DNA of 64,000 bases from Xanthobacter autotrophicus Py2 (GCA_000017645.1 CP000781.1:868001-932000); one strand, 5' to 3'. Shown: positions 24,202-32,646, counted from the first letter of the stretch. The notes: generated from the letters alone by a model not told the origin. Made by a program: numbers and translations.

Positions 24202-24630
24202 ATGCGCGATCACGCTGGCGTGAAGGGCCTGCAGCGGGCTGAGCTCGCCCGGCGGACGGGCAGCAATCTGGAGACTGTGCGCTACTACGAGAAGGTCGGG
24301 CTCCTGCCCGAGCCACCGCGCACGGCGGCCGGCTACCGCAGCTACGACACGACGCACGAGCGGCGCCTTCGCTTTGTGCTGCGGGCACGCGAGCTCGGCT
24401 TCTCACTCGACGAAATCCGCGAGCTGTTGCGCCTGGTCGACGAACGCGACCAGCCCTGCGCCGAGGCAAGCGCGGTCGCCGCCGCGCATCTCGACGATGT
24501 GCGGGCGAAGATCGCTGACCTGAAGCGCATGGAGCGGGTGCTCAAGGACGTCGTCGCGCAATGCGCCGACGGCACGCGGCCGGAATGTCCGCTGATTGAG
24601 GCGCTGTTCCGGGAGCGAACTGTCAACTGA
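24202..24630 (+). CDS. merR: Mercury-responsive regulator MerR
   Basis: The ATG at 24202 gives 142 residues. The N-terminal winged helix-turn-helix reads LARRTGSNLETVRYYEKVGLL and GYRSY. A long dimerisation helix follows. Three cysteines, Cys86, Cys121 and Cys129, correspond to the Hg(II) ligands of MerR. The protein represses the divergent merT promoter without mercury and untwists it when Hg(II) binds; the 19-bp spacer and central dyad at that promoter fit. Longer upstream starts would run through the operator and are rejected. The gene converges on the transposon's own ardC, with 16 bp between the two ends. Confidence 0.93.
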   Translation: MRDHAGVKGLQRAELARRTGSNLETVRYYEKVGLLPEPPRTAAGYRSYDTTHERRLRFVLRARELGFSLDEIRELLRLVDERDQPCAEASAVAAAHLDDVRAKIADLKRMERVLKDVVAQCADGTRPECPLIEALFRERTVN

Positions 24631-24646
24631 TCGGGTCGAGGAGCGC

Positions 24647-25573
24647 CTATGCGGCGCCCCTGACGTCGTTCCGGCAAGCGTTGCCCTGCTGGGCGTGCAG
24701 CCAGTCGGCGATCTGCTGCGCCTTGGCTGCGGCGGTGAAGATCGCGCGCTTGTCGGAGCGAAGCACCTCGAGCCAGGAGGCGATATAGCTGGCGTGGTCG
24801 GGCCGCGGCTCGACGCTGAGATGGAGGTCGGCGCAGATCATGGCGCTCAGGAGCTCGACCGTGCATTCCTCCATAGCATAGGCGGCCGAGCCGAACCGTC
24901 CGGAGAGATCACGGTCGAGGCGATGCCTGGCGCCGGAGGCGTGCCCGCATTCGTGGAGCAGCACGGCGTAATAGGCTGCGGCATCGCGGAAGCAGGCGAA
25001 GTCGGGCATCTGCACGTGGTCGGTGGATGGGCGGTAACAGGCCTGCGATCCGCCGTGGCGGATGTCGATGCCGAGCGCTGCGCAGAACCGTTCGGCCCGC
25101 TCGATGCGCTCGGCCTCGGGTAGCACCGGTATCTCGGGCGGCGTGTAGCCGTCGACCTGCGCGCAGTTGAAGACCGTGTAGCCGCGGGCGAACATGCGCC
25201 GGGCGGGCTCGTCGCGATCCTCGTCGCCGTCCTGTACGTCTGCCTTGCCGTGGCGATCGACGGTCTTCCAGAACACGACGAGGTGCCCGCGCTCGCCCTT
25301 GCGGACCTGGGCGCCGAGCGCCTGCCACTGGCGATAGGTGCCCCAGATGCCGGCGGGAAAGCCGGCGGCGTGCGCGGCGGCCCAGAGTGCGATGACGTTG
25401 ACGCCACGATAGGCCTTGCGCGAGGCGACGTTGACGGGCGTAGTGATGGCCGATCCGTCGTGGTGCCAGGGCATCCGGTACTGGTCGGCGCCGGCCTCGA
25501 TGGCGGCGATGATCTGGCTGGTGACACGCTCGTAGATGTCGTTCCGGGGCTGGGGTGTGCGATCGGTGGTCAT
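24647..25573 (-). CDS. ardC: ArdC-type antirestriction protein carried by the transposon
   Basis: The protein has 308 residues and is intact. The N-terminal single-strand-DNA-binding ArdC domain (IYERVTSQIIAAIEAG, RKAYRGVNVIALWA, KGERGHLVVFWK) is followed by a zincin-like C-terminal domain with LLHECGHASG as the zinc motif. It ends SYIASWLEVLRSDKRAI, as ArdC does. ArdC proteins protect incoming DNA from restriction. It is clearly diverged from the split copy at 18,965/31,913, so it is cargo and not a duplicate made by the insertion. It starts inside a 182-bp inverted repeat. DUF2958 does not follow it. Confidence 0.92.
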   Translation of the reverse strand: MTTDRTPQPRNDIYERVTSQIIAAIEAGADQYRMPWHHDGSAITTPVNVASRKAYRGVNVIALWAAAHAAGFPAGIWGTYRQWQALGAQVRKGERGHLVVFWKTVDRHGKADVQDGDEDRDEPARRMFARGYTVFNCAQVDGYTPPEIPVLPEAERIERAERFCAALGIDIRHGGSQACYRPSTDHVQMPDFACFRDAAAYYAVLLHECGHASGARHRLDRDLSGRFGSAAYAMEECTVELLSAMICADLHLSVEPRPDHASYIASWLEVLRSDKRAIFTAAAKAQQIADWLHAQQGNACRNDVRGAA

Positions 25574-25749
25574 GGCTGCCTCCTGTGTTCGCCCTCTCCG
25601 TCGAGGGCGAGGCGGCAGGGGCAGACGCGGGAAGCCGGGCCGTCACACCCTGTTCTCGGTGCTGGTGCGGAACAGGGTTGATGGGCCGGCAGCGTCTGCC
25701 ACAACCCGAGCCCTGCCTCGACGGGCGAGCACGGGAGGCAGCCATGACC
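25568..25749. repeat. 182-bp imperfect inverted repeat over the ardC start
   Basis: The outer arms are 16-bp perfect: 25,568-25,583 against 25,734-25,749 (GGTCATGGCTGCCTCC and its complement). Inner paired blocks include GGCAGACGC/GCGTCTGCC. A central stem pairs ACCCTGTTC (25,647-25,655) with GAACAGGGT (25,670-25,678) around a 14-base loop. Both outer arms contain the ardC start codon context, so the ribosome site of ardC could be folded away. It fills the gap between the small recombinase-module protein and ardC. Confidence 0.75.
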
Positions 25750-25789
25750 GGCGAGCGGCGCCTGGACCGGTCAGGATGAAGCGCGGCTG

Positions 25790-26230
25790 TCAGCCGGTGC
25801 CGTCCAGAGGCGGACGCCGCAACGGGACGACCCTGGCGTCCACGGATCGAGACAGCTCCGCTCGCAGACCTTCGATGACGGCATCTCGCTCGGCGAGCTG
25901 CAACGTCAGCATCTGGATGTGCTGCGCGAGCGTCCGGGTGAGCGCCCGCAGCTCCGCCATCTCGGCACCACGCACGGCGCGTAGTTCCGCTTCCAGAGCA
26001 TGGATGCGTTCCTTGAGGGCCCTGGGCGACGATCGCCGCAGGCGGGCTTCGGCCGCGCGGAGCTCGGCGAGAAGATCGCCGGCCCGGTTCGCCGTCGCTC
26101 GGCTGACGCCGGCCTCGCGCGCCAGGTTGGCGACGGTCAGCGCCCCGTCGGTGCGTTCAGGGCGGCCGTCGAGCAACCGCTTCATGGCAGCCCTTAGCGC
26201 CGCTTGGCTCTTCGGCCCGAGCGCGGTCAT
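25790..26230 (-). CDS. TnpC-like small coiled-coil protein of the recombinase module (DUF6262-like)
   Basis: The protein has 146 residues. The first 60 contain LTVANLAREAGVSRATANRAGDLL, a helix-turn-helix-like segment. The rest is a long coiled coil (ERIHALEAELRAVRGAEMAEL and following) and a basic tail. This matches the TnpC/DUF6262 type of protein that accompanies the two recombinases of Tn554-type transposons and influences orientation and efficiency of transposition. It overlaps the upstream recombinase gene by 4 bp. Assignment rests on size, architecture and position. Confidence 0.72.
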   Translation of the reverse strand: MTALGPKSQAALRAAMKRLLDGRPERTDGALTVANLAREAGVSRATANRAGDLLAELRAAEARLRRSSPRALKERIHALEAELRAVRGAEMAELRALTRTLAQHIQMLTLQLAERDAVIEGLRAELSRSVDARVVPLRRPPLDGTG

Positions 26231-28392
26231 GCGTCACCGTCCATGAGAGGCGCGATCAGCCGGCACTTGCGCTCGTTGTCCCGCAGGATCGCCGTGCGCT
26301 GCAGCGGCGATAGACGCCGGTCGGCCAGAAGCGCTTCGCCCTCGACGATCGAGGCCTGCCACGGTTCGCGGTGCCGGGCGGTCAGGCAGGCGTTCGGGCA
26401 CCGGTCGGGGCTGCAGCGCGATAGGGCCGGCGCCGTCCGCTCGGCATCTGGCGCGCCGGTGAGGCAGAGCGCGGTCGCTGCATCGAACAGGCAGTCGTTG
26501 AGGAAACCGACATGCAGGGTCCGCCCGAGATGGGCAACCATGGTGCGCAGCCGCTTGCGGTCCAAGATCCGGCCGGGAAGATCGCCAAGTTCCTCCTGCA
26601 CGCGGCCGAACTCGCGTCGCAGTCGCGCAGCACCCGGTCCCGCCGGGCCTTCACGGCGAAGATAGGCCTCGTAATGGGCGACAATGTCGTCGAGCTGGCC
26701 GAGTGCACGTTCGCGCTCGATCGCCAAGCGGAAGTCGGCCTGCGCCGATCCGGCATAGCCTTCGAACATGGCGACCGAGGCGTGCTTGTACTGGATCTTG
26801 CCGGCGACCGTGCCGAACGGCCGGTTGGCGATGTACCAGGCGATCGTGCGTCGGAGCTGCCGGGTCGTAAACTTCCAAGGCTCGTCGCCGATGCGCGGAA
26901 TCGCCGGCGCGGCCTCCGAGCGCGTGTCGAGGCCCTCGCGGAAAAGGTTGAGTGTCGGCGTTGCACCCATCCCGAGATGATCGTTGCTCCAGGGCCAGTC
27001 CTTCAGCGCCACCCACAAGGATGACAGTTCCTTCTCTCGGCGATTGCGTGCCGAGAGAACCTCCATCACCGCGACGGCGCGAGCGACGGGCTCGATCGTG
27101 ATCCAGTCGGCCGTGACGCCGCGCGCGCCATGGCGCTTGTACACCGTGCTGCGCAGCCGGTACCGCTCGACCAGGCCGTCGGCGCTGCGCACCGGCGACA
27201 CGCAACCCGGCTGCATCGCCTGCACCTCGCTGTCGCGCATGCCGGTGAGGTAGGCGCAGACGAGATAGCAGGCGCCCTGCAACATCCGTTCTTCGCGGGC
27301 GAGGCTGAGGCCGTCGAAGCGCTCGCGCCATGGCAGTCCGGTGTCCGGATCGATCGAGATCGGCGTATCGAGCCCGCCGATCTCGGTTCCGAGCTCGGCG
27401 GCTGCCTTCTCGATCAGTCGTGCAGTCGGCTCGGACTGGCTGATGCGGCCGCTCTGCGGAGCGCCGGCGTGAAGGCGCATCAGATGGAGATTGTAGGGCG
27501 GGGTCTCTTCGCCGGTGAGCGGGTCGATGCGGCGGGCCACATTGGGCGCGTGCTCCCAGATCGGCACGCCTCGGCCCATGGCCCGGCGCACGTCGAGCCA
27601 CTTGGCCACGCGGGCGCGATAGTTCTTGGCCACGGCCCGTCCGGCCCGCGCGTCCCGCGCCATCAATCGGGCGCAGCGGGCTTCGAGAGCGTCAAGCTCG
27701 GCCCGCGCCGCGAGGATATCGGGCGCATAGACCTCGACATACTTGAGCGCCCAGCGCAGCATGGCGCCGATGACCGGCTCGGGAATGCGCGGCGTGGCGT
27801 TCTCGGCGGGCGCTGGCGGCCGGCCGGCAACGCGGTGCGCCGCACGTCCACGCCACGGCAGGAAACCGATGCCGCCGCCGGTTAGCCATGGCGCCAGGTG
27901 ATGCAGGTCGATCGGCACCTCGACATACTTCACCGTCTCGTGAGGCGTTCGCCGTCCGCCGTCACGGGCATACGCCAGATAGGCGTCGAGCAGCGCCTGA
28001 TCGATCCGGCTGAGATCGACGGCGCCAGTCCTTGCGCGGAGGAACGCGGCGAAATGCTGGATGTAGCGCAGCAGGCGGATCGCCGAGGTCGCGCCGCAGG
28101 GCGCCCGATATCCCGGCACATGGATGCGCAGGCGGGCGATCACGTACTCCTTCGCCAGCCGCCGCGTGACGGGATCGGCGATGCGGGCGAGGTTCAGCCG
28201 GTAATTGCTGTAGCGGGCGTTCACCCGGAAAATGGCGGCGCCCAGGTCCCAAAGATCGTCACCGAAGCGCGGAAGTCGCGTGCGGTCGGCATCGTCCCTG
28301 ACCGCCACGCCGGCAAGCACGGGCTCGTCGTTGCCATAAATGGCCGAAGGCAGCGACGCGTGCTGCGGCAGCTTGATCGGTGCCGGCATCAT
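26227..28392 (-). CDS. Large tyrosine recombinase, third of three (TnpB-like)
   Basis: The protein has 721 residues from the ATG at 28392, which overlaps the previous stop by 4 bp. The catalytic domain lies at about 400-590: LTGMRDSEVQAM supplies the first Arg, TTRQLRRTIAWYI the HxxR region (His replaced), and QYKHASVAMFEGYAG the final His and likely tyrosine. A cysteine cluster, RCSPDRCPNACLT, near the C terminus resembles a zinc-binding knuckle. Size and order match TnpB-like recombinases of Tn554-type elements. It should act with the other two recombinases in transposon excision and insertion. It ends in a 4-bp overlap with the coiled-coil gene. Confidence 0.85.
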   Translation of the reverse strand: MMPAPIKLPQHASLPSAIYGNDEPVLAGVAVRDDADRTRLPRFGDDLWDLGAAIFRVNARYSNYRLNLARIADPVTRRLAKEYVIARLRIHVPGYRAPCGATSAIRLLRYIQHFAAFLRARTGAVDLSRIDQALLDAYLAYARDGGRRTPHETVKYVEVPIDLHHLAPWLTGGGIGFLPWRGRAAHRVAGRPPAPAENATPRIPEPVIGAMLRWALKYVEVYAPDILAARAELDALEARCARLMARDARAGRAVAKNYRARVAKWLDVRRAMGRGVPIWEHAPNVARRIDPLTGEETPPYNLHLMRLHAGAPQSGRISQSEPTARLIEKAAAELGTEIGGLDTPISIDPDTGLPWRERFDGLSLAREERMLQGACYLVCAYLTGMRDSEVQAMQPGCVSPVRSADGLVERYRLRSTVYKRHGARGVTADWITIEPVARAVAVMEVLSARNRREKELSSLWVALKDWPWSNDHLGMGATPTLNLFREGLDTRSEAAPAIPRIGDEPWKFTTRQLRRTIAWYIANRPFGTVAGKIQYKHASVAMFEGYAGSAQADFRLAIERERALGQLDDIVAHYEAYLRREGPAGPGAARLRREFGRVQEELGDLPGRILDRKRLRTMVAHLGRTLHVGFLNDCLFDAATALCLTGAPDAERTAPALSRCSPDRCPNACLTARHREPWQASIVEGEALLADRRLSPLQRTAILRDNERKCRLIAPLMDGDA

Positions 28393-30230
28393 GGCGCTCT
28401 CGCTTCGGGCGGCAGGTAGAGGAGCGCGGGGTCCGATGACCCAATCCGACGGGCTTCCTCGATCTCGGCGTCGGCGAACCGGGGCAGAATCTGTTCGGCG
28501 ATGCGTCCGTGAACCCGGCCGAACTTGGCGATCCAGTCGGCTTCGCTCAGCACCTGCCGCTGCGCCCGGATGAAGTTGAGGAAGGCCAGGAGCGCGGGCA
28601 CCTTGCGGGCGGTGACCACGGCATTGCTGCATTCGAGACACCCCCAGAAGGGGGACGGACAGGCCTCTCCCTCCGAGCCGAACGGGCTGTTGTAGAAGCC
28701 GCCGCAACTGGCGAGCCAGACGTCCTGCTCGCCGCCGAACAGCGCCTTGACCGCGGCGGCGCCGACAACGGGAAGGCCGGTCGCCTTGTCGGGATCGGTC
28801 TGGACGGCCGCTTCCTCCTCCGACGACAGGACACAGGGGGGGAACGCGGCGTCGAGCGCATCGGTCATGGCGTCGGCAATTGTCGCCTCGTGCAGATGAC
28901 GAAGCGCGGGAATGTCGGCGTAGTGGTCGGCCGCGACCGCGACAGTGTGGCCGACGGCGAAGCGGTCGAGCTGGCCGCCCGTGCGCCGGTACCATGCCGC
29001 CTTATGCGTCTTGCGCAGGCGCGTCAGATTGAGGCGAAGGCGTTGGCCCCGCTCATCAAGGATGCCGTGCCGGCGCGTCCATGAAGCCGCGAGCTCCTTC
29101 ATGCTGAGCACCCGAGGGGTCAGGCGGCCCCAGGCACAGTGCGCCCAGAGCGTGTCGGCGCCGAGCCGGCTTCTCGCCGGACCGGTCCACTGCAGCGCCT
29201 TGCGGATCAAGCCGCCCGGCGTCGAGGAACCGCCGTCGCGCACACGCAGCCGCTTCCACTCGGCGCCGCGCGCCCGACGCTTGCAATACTCGATCTCGAC
29301 ATAGCCGCCCGCCGGGTTCTTCAGGCAGTCCGCTCGCAAGCCCTTGATCGCTTCGATCTCCATGCCGGTGTCGAGCGAGATAAGCACGATGAGCGGCACG
29401 AGATCGGCGGCGATGAGATGCCGGCGGCCATGCAGATCGTGGATCAGGCGATCGTTCGGCAGGCCACTCTCGCGGCGGAGCGTGTAGAGTCGCTTGAAGA
29501 GAGGGTGCCTGTGCCCGATGACGCCTTCCGCGTCGATCACTTCCATTACCTGTTTGTGGGTTGCTGCCAGCGCCTTGCTCCGATCGGAATCCTCGACCGC
29601 CGGAATACGATCGGCCTCGCCCAAGCGGCGGATGATGGCGGCGAGATCGGTGCGCGCCGCCTTCCGCAATGCCGCGGCGACATCATCGCCATAGGCATCG
29701 CGCGGCCTGGCGCGCACGCCGGGCCGATCGCTCGTGTACATCAGCCGGCGTGAGGCATCGGGCGGCAGGTGGCTGGGCTCCGCGGCCTCGGCAAGCCGCA
29801 GCAGGTTGAGCACCTTGCTCATGCGGTGCAGGCGGTGATTGGGATGCAGGCCGCTCCCCTCCATCCAGGAATCGAAGCCGTCGATGCAGACGGCACTGAC
29901 GTCGGAGAGACGGGCGACGTGCGATCCGGCGGAATCGAGATAGCGCCAAAATGTCTTGAGCGCATTGGCATAGGCGTAGGCCGTCGAGATCGAGCCGGCC
30001 GGACCACCGACCTGGCAGGCGCGCCAGAGCGCGCCGGCAAAGGTCCGCGCCAATGCCTTGCGGCCGGCGAGCATCGTCAGGTCGATCGTCTTGCTGCGAT
30101 CCGCCAGCGTGACGGTAAAGCGCAGCGATGCGATCGCAGCGGCGGCCTCGCCCTCGGGATCGGGCAGCGCCTCGGGAAAGAGGGCGCGGCGACCCGGCCG
30201 CCGCACCGATGGAGCCGCCGCGGCGGTCAT
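28389..30230 (-). CDS. Large tyrosine recombinase-like protein, second of three; first catalytic Arg missing
   Basis: The protein has 613 residues from the ATG at 30230, which overlaps the first recombinase stop by 4 bp. The fold is recognisable: a SAM-like core-binding region with TAYAYANALKTFWRYLDS, then LISLDTGMEIEAIKGL, RLRKTHKAAWYRRTGG and VGHTVAVAADHYADI. In the first block the normal TG-x-R-x-x-E has Glu in place of Arg, so the classical Arg I is absent. Later residues, including a Tyr, are kept. A C-terminal CPSPFWGCLEC segment looks zinc-binding. It may be a structural subunit, or Arg I may come from elsewhere. It is probably required jointly with its two neighbours. Confidence 0.82.
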   Translation of the reverse strand: MTAAAAPSVRRPGRRALFPEALPDPEGEAAAAIASLRFTVTLADRSKTIDLTMLAGRKALARTFAGALWRACQVGGPAGSISTAYAYANALKTFWRYLDSAGSHVARLSDVSAVCIDGFDSWMEGSGLHPNHRLHRMSKVLNLLRLAEAAEPSHLPPDASRRLMYTSDRPGVRARPRDAYGDDVAAALRKAARTDLAAIIRRLGEADRIPAVEDSDRSKALAATHKQVMEVIDAEGVIGHRHPLFKRLYTLRRESGLPNDRLIHDLHGRRHLIAADLVPLIVLISLDTGMEIEAIKGLRADCLKNPAGGYVEIEYCKRRARGAEWKRLRVRDGGSSTPGGLIRKALQWTGPARSRLGADTLWAHCAWGRLTPRVLSMKELAASWTRRHGILDERGQRLRLNLTRLRKTHKAAWYRRTGGQLDRFAVGHTVAVAADHYADIPALRHLHEATIADAMTDALDAAFPPCVLSSEEEAAVQTDPDKATGLPVVGAAAVKALFGGEQDVWLASCGGFYNSPFGSEGEACPSPFWGCLECSNAVVTARKVPALLAFLNFIRAQRQVLSEADWIAKFGRVHGRIAEQILPRFADAEIEEARRIGSSDPALLYLPPEARAP

Positions 30231-31684
30231 GCCGCGCCGCCAGCCGTGTCTTCGGCCCAGCGATCCGCGGCGGCCTCGACCAGCTCCTGCGCCTCGGCGA
30301 GGCTGTCGAGATAGATGTAGGTGCTGGTGATACTCGCATGCCCCAGCAGGTGCTGGAGCTTCTGCAGAGGATCGCCGAGAATCCGCCGATAGGCTGCGCC
30401 GTGCTGGTCCTGCGGATCGAACACGGATCCGATCTGCTCGCGGATCAGCATGGAGAGCATGTTGACGGCGAAGGTGTGCCGCAGCGTGTGTGGCGTCACC
30501 TCGACCTCGATGCCGAAACGGCGGCAGCGGGTGCAGGCCCGCCGAAAGGCAGCTTCCCAAGTCGCCGAGGGCACGGGCTTGCCGCCTTCAGTCAGCCAGA
30601 GCAAGGCATGCTGCGCCTGGCCGGGCGTGCCGACCAGCACGCGGCGGCGTTCGCCCAGCGTCAGACGGTCGAGCCGGACACGCTTGCCCGCCGCGTCTGT
30701 TGCCTTCCCGTCCTCCAGCATCAGCCAGAGCGGATCGGACACCGAAGGCTCTGAGCGCGCGGCAGAGACCGTGCGCTCGAGATCGACATAGTCGCCGATC
30801 AATCTCAGTACCCGGCGGGGAACGCGGATGCGCCGTGGTCGTCCGCCCTTGGCGATCGGACCGGGGAGATCGAACGGCACCGAGCGCGATTCGGGATCGG
30901 TCAGGCGCGGCAGCTCACTCAGCAGCAGACTGCCGGCCTCTGTCAGCCGCAGGCCGGTCGTGACGAGAAGCTCGGCAAACAACGCATTGCGCTCGCCGTT
31001 GCGGCCGCGCCACGTCGCGTCCTCCGAGCCGTCGGGAAGCCGGCCGCGCAATCCCACCTCGCGGAACAGCAGGTAGCGGCCAAGATCGATGTAACGGGTA
31101 TCGTGGCGCCGCGCGGCGCGCTCGCGGGCACGGTTCGTCGTCACAGCGAGCACTGCGCGGCTACCGCCGGCCCTGCGAAGGGTGGCGCCGTAGCTGAAGG
31201 GCGAGATCGCAATGATTCCTTCCTCGACAGCCCAGCGATAGAGCTTGTCGAGCGCGGCAACGCTCCGGTTCCAGCTCGCAGCCGAGATGCGGTAGGGAGC
31301 TGCCGACAGCCGACGCGCCCGGTGAAAGGCCAGGACATCGTCGCGGCCGGCCTGCCAGACCGTCTTGCCGCCGCGCCGTTCGACAAGAAAGCGCGCCCAG
31401 ACGAGAATGTCGCGGGCGTAGGAGCGCCACGTGTTCGGCGATCGCGCTCCCATAGCAGGACAGGCACGAAAGAACCGGTTGAGAGCGAGATCGTAGCTGC
31501 CGTCATCCATCAGGATGAACGGCATGCCGTGAATCAGCCCGGTGCGCTCGACCGCGTCGAGCGCACCGGGCGCGAGGCTCACTGCAAGGTCATCAAGGAA
31601 AAGCGGACGCGAAATAGTGTCAAGATCGGTAAAATACAAATGCACGCACGATACCCAAGCGGAGCGCCTTCGGCGCAACTTCAT
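30227..31684 (-). CDS. Tyrosine recombinase, first of three (TnpA-like)
   Basis: The protein has up to 485 residues. The ATG at 31684 lacks a clear ribosome site, and a GTG about 40 bp inside is an alternative. The N-terminal core-binding domain includes SPNTWRSYARDILVWARFL. The catalytic residues are complete: LVTTGLRLTEAGSL (Arg), TPHTLRHTFAVNML (His-x-x-Arg) and LLGHASITSTYIYLD (His and Tyr). It is the best-preserved recombinase of the module and probably does the strand exchange. It is the first gene of the four-gene overlapping set and is transcribed inward from the right transposon end, about 230 bp away, where three hairpins lie. Confidence 0.9.
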   Translation of the reverse strand: MKLRRRRSAWVSCVHLYFTDLDTISRPLFLDDLAVSLAPGALDAVERTGLIHGMPFILMDDGSYDLALNRFFRACPAMGARSPNTWRSYARDILVWARFLVERRGGKTVWQAGRDDVLAFHRARRLSAAPYRISAASWNRSVAALDKLYRWAVEEGIIAISPFSYGATLRRAGGSRAVLAVTTNRARERAARRHDTRYIDLGRYLLFREVGLRGRLPDGSEDATWRGRNGERNALFAELLVTTGLRLTEAGSLLLSELPRLTDPESRSVPFDLPGPIAKGGRPRRIRVPRRVLRLIGDYVDLERTVSAARSEPSVSDPLWLMLEDGKATDAAGKRVRLDRLTLGERRRVLVGTPGQAQHALLWLTEGGKPVPSATWEAAFRRACTRCRRFGIEVEVTPHTLRHTFAVNMLSMLIREQIGSVFDPQDQHGAAYRRILGDPLQKLQHLLGHASITSTYIYLDSLAEAQELVEAAADRWAEDTAGGAA

Positions 31685-31694
31685 TGTTTAGAAT

Positions 31695-31827
31695 GCGAGG
31701 GGTTCCCCTCGCGCTCTCCCGCTCGCCGCGTGGCAGGGGTGCAGGACTTAGCCTGCACCCCATGAACAGCTTGTCGTGCCGCCGCCGCGTCAAGCGTTGT
31801 CCTCGCTACGCTGCGGGAACGCTTGAC
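31695..31827. repeat. Three hairpins next to the right transposon end
   Basis: GCGAGGGG/CCCCTCGC pairs across 2 bases (31,695-31,712). GGGGTGCAGG/CCTGCACCCC pairs across 6 bases (31,736-31,761). GTCAAGCGTT/AACGCTTGAC pairs across 19 bases (31,789-31,827). All arms are perfect. They lie between the first recombinase gene and the right end, where recombinase-binding or regulatory sites are expected. Confidence 0.75.
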
Positions 31828-31883
31828 CCGGACGTCTGAAGAGCTTCACCGGAGCCGTGGTGAGGCGCCTCCAATGCATGATT

Positions 31884-31912
31884 CTGAGACAGGATCACAG
31901 AGTCAGGATAAA
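31884..31912 (-). repeat. Right inverted end of the mercury transposon
   Basis: Reading inward on the minus strand, TTTATC begins at 31,912 and CTGTCTCAG ends at 31,884. It mirrors the left end. Directly outside is the ardC codon run for EELV, and GCG at 31,913-31,915 is shared with the other junction. Confidence 0.7.
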
Positions 31913-32646
31913 GCGACCAGTTCCTCGAAGGCGTATTTCTTCGTGCCGAAGCTGCCCGAAAAATCCCGCCCCAGGCGCGAGGCATGGCCTGTCGCATGAC
32001 CCATCTCGTGCAGCGCCGTCCTGTGCCAGTTGATCGGCTCGAAATAGGCGGCCGGGGGCGGCACCTGGACGTAGTCGAGCGCCGGAACATAGAAGGCGCG
32101 ATCCCCGCCGATGCGGAAGTCGATCCCGGTCGCTTCGATCAGCGCCTCAACCCGCGGCTCGATCATGCCGGGCGGCGGTGGCGGGGCCTCAACGGCTATG
32201 TCCTCGGGCAGGCCCTCGCATTGCGCGGCATTGAAGACGGTGAAGCGCTTCAGGAACGGAATGCTGCTGGCTTCCTCGCCCGCCTCCAGAGCGCGGCGCT
32301 TCTCGTCCTCCGGCGTGAAGCGGTCGGCATAGACGACGGTGGTGCCGCGCTCGCCCTTGCGGACATTTCCGCCCAGCGAGAGCGCTTGCCGGAAGGTGAG
32401 CCAATGCTGGCTGGGATAGCCGTGCTGGACCACGGCGCCCCAGAGGATCAGGACATTGATCCCGGAATATTGCCGCGAGGTTGCGGCGTTTCTCGGCATG
32501 GCGAGCGGCGCTTTCGCCGCCGCCGTCCCCCAGGGCTGGACCCAGGGCAGCCGGCCTTCCTCCAGCTCGGCGATGATCTTGTCGGTGATGTCGTCATAGA
32601 GATTGCTGCGGGCGCCGCCTGGGCGGGCGCGGTCCTGTCTGGCCAT
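31913..32646 (-). pseudogene. ardC: ardC 5' fragment, cut by the mercury transposon
   Basis: This fragment encodes about 245 residues of an ArdC protein from the natural start. It has NLYDDITDKIIAELEEG, SRQYSGINVLILWGA and KGERGTTVVYADRF in the DNA-binding part, and ALHEMGHATGH as the zinc motif. Coding runs to KKYAFEELVA and then into transposon sequence, adding Leu-Ser and a TGA at 31,903. The missing C terminus is at 18,965-19,193. The fragment keeps the whole ssDNA-binding domain and the HExxH, so a shortened product might still bind DNA. Full antirestriction activity is doubtful. Confidence 0.9.

Larger units (their letters stand above)
19194..31912. mobile_element. 12.7-kb mercury-resistance transposon with Tn554-like recombinase module, inserted in ardC
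   Basis: The ends are defined by where ardC coding sequence stops on each side. They carry imperfect inverted ends sharing TTATC and CTGTCTCAG. GCG occurs at both junctions (19,191-19,193 and 31,913-31,915), compatible with a 3-bp duplication or a shared crossover triplet. Contents on the minus strand, right to left: three tyrosine recombinases and a small coiled-coil protein, a hairpin, an ardC gene, then merT-merP-merF-merBA and an FAD oxidoreductase, with merR divergent. A two-recombinase-plus-small-protein set is the hallmark of Tn554-type elements; this one has three recombinases. No DDE transposase is present. Confidence 0.85.

Noticed and set aside
19194..31912. Calling the mercury element a RIT (recombinase-in-trio) element
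   Set aside because: There are three recombinases, but two are far larger than RIT proteins and a TnpC-like coiled-coil gene follows, which fits the Tn554 type better.
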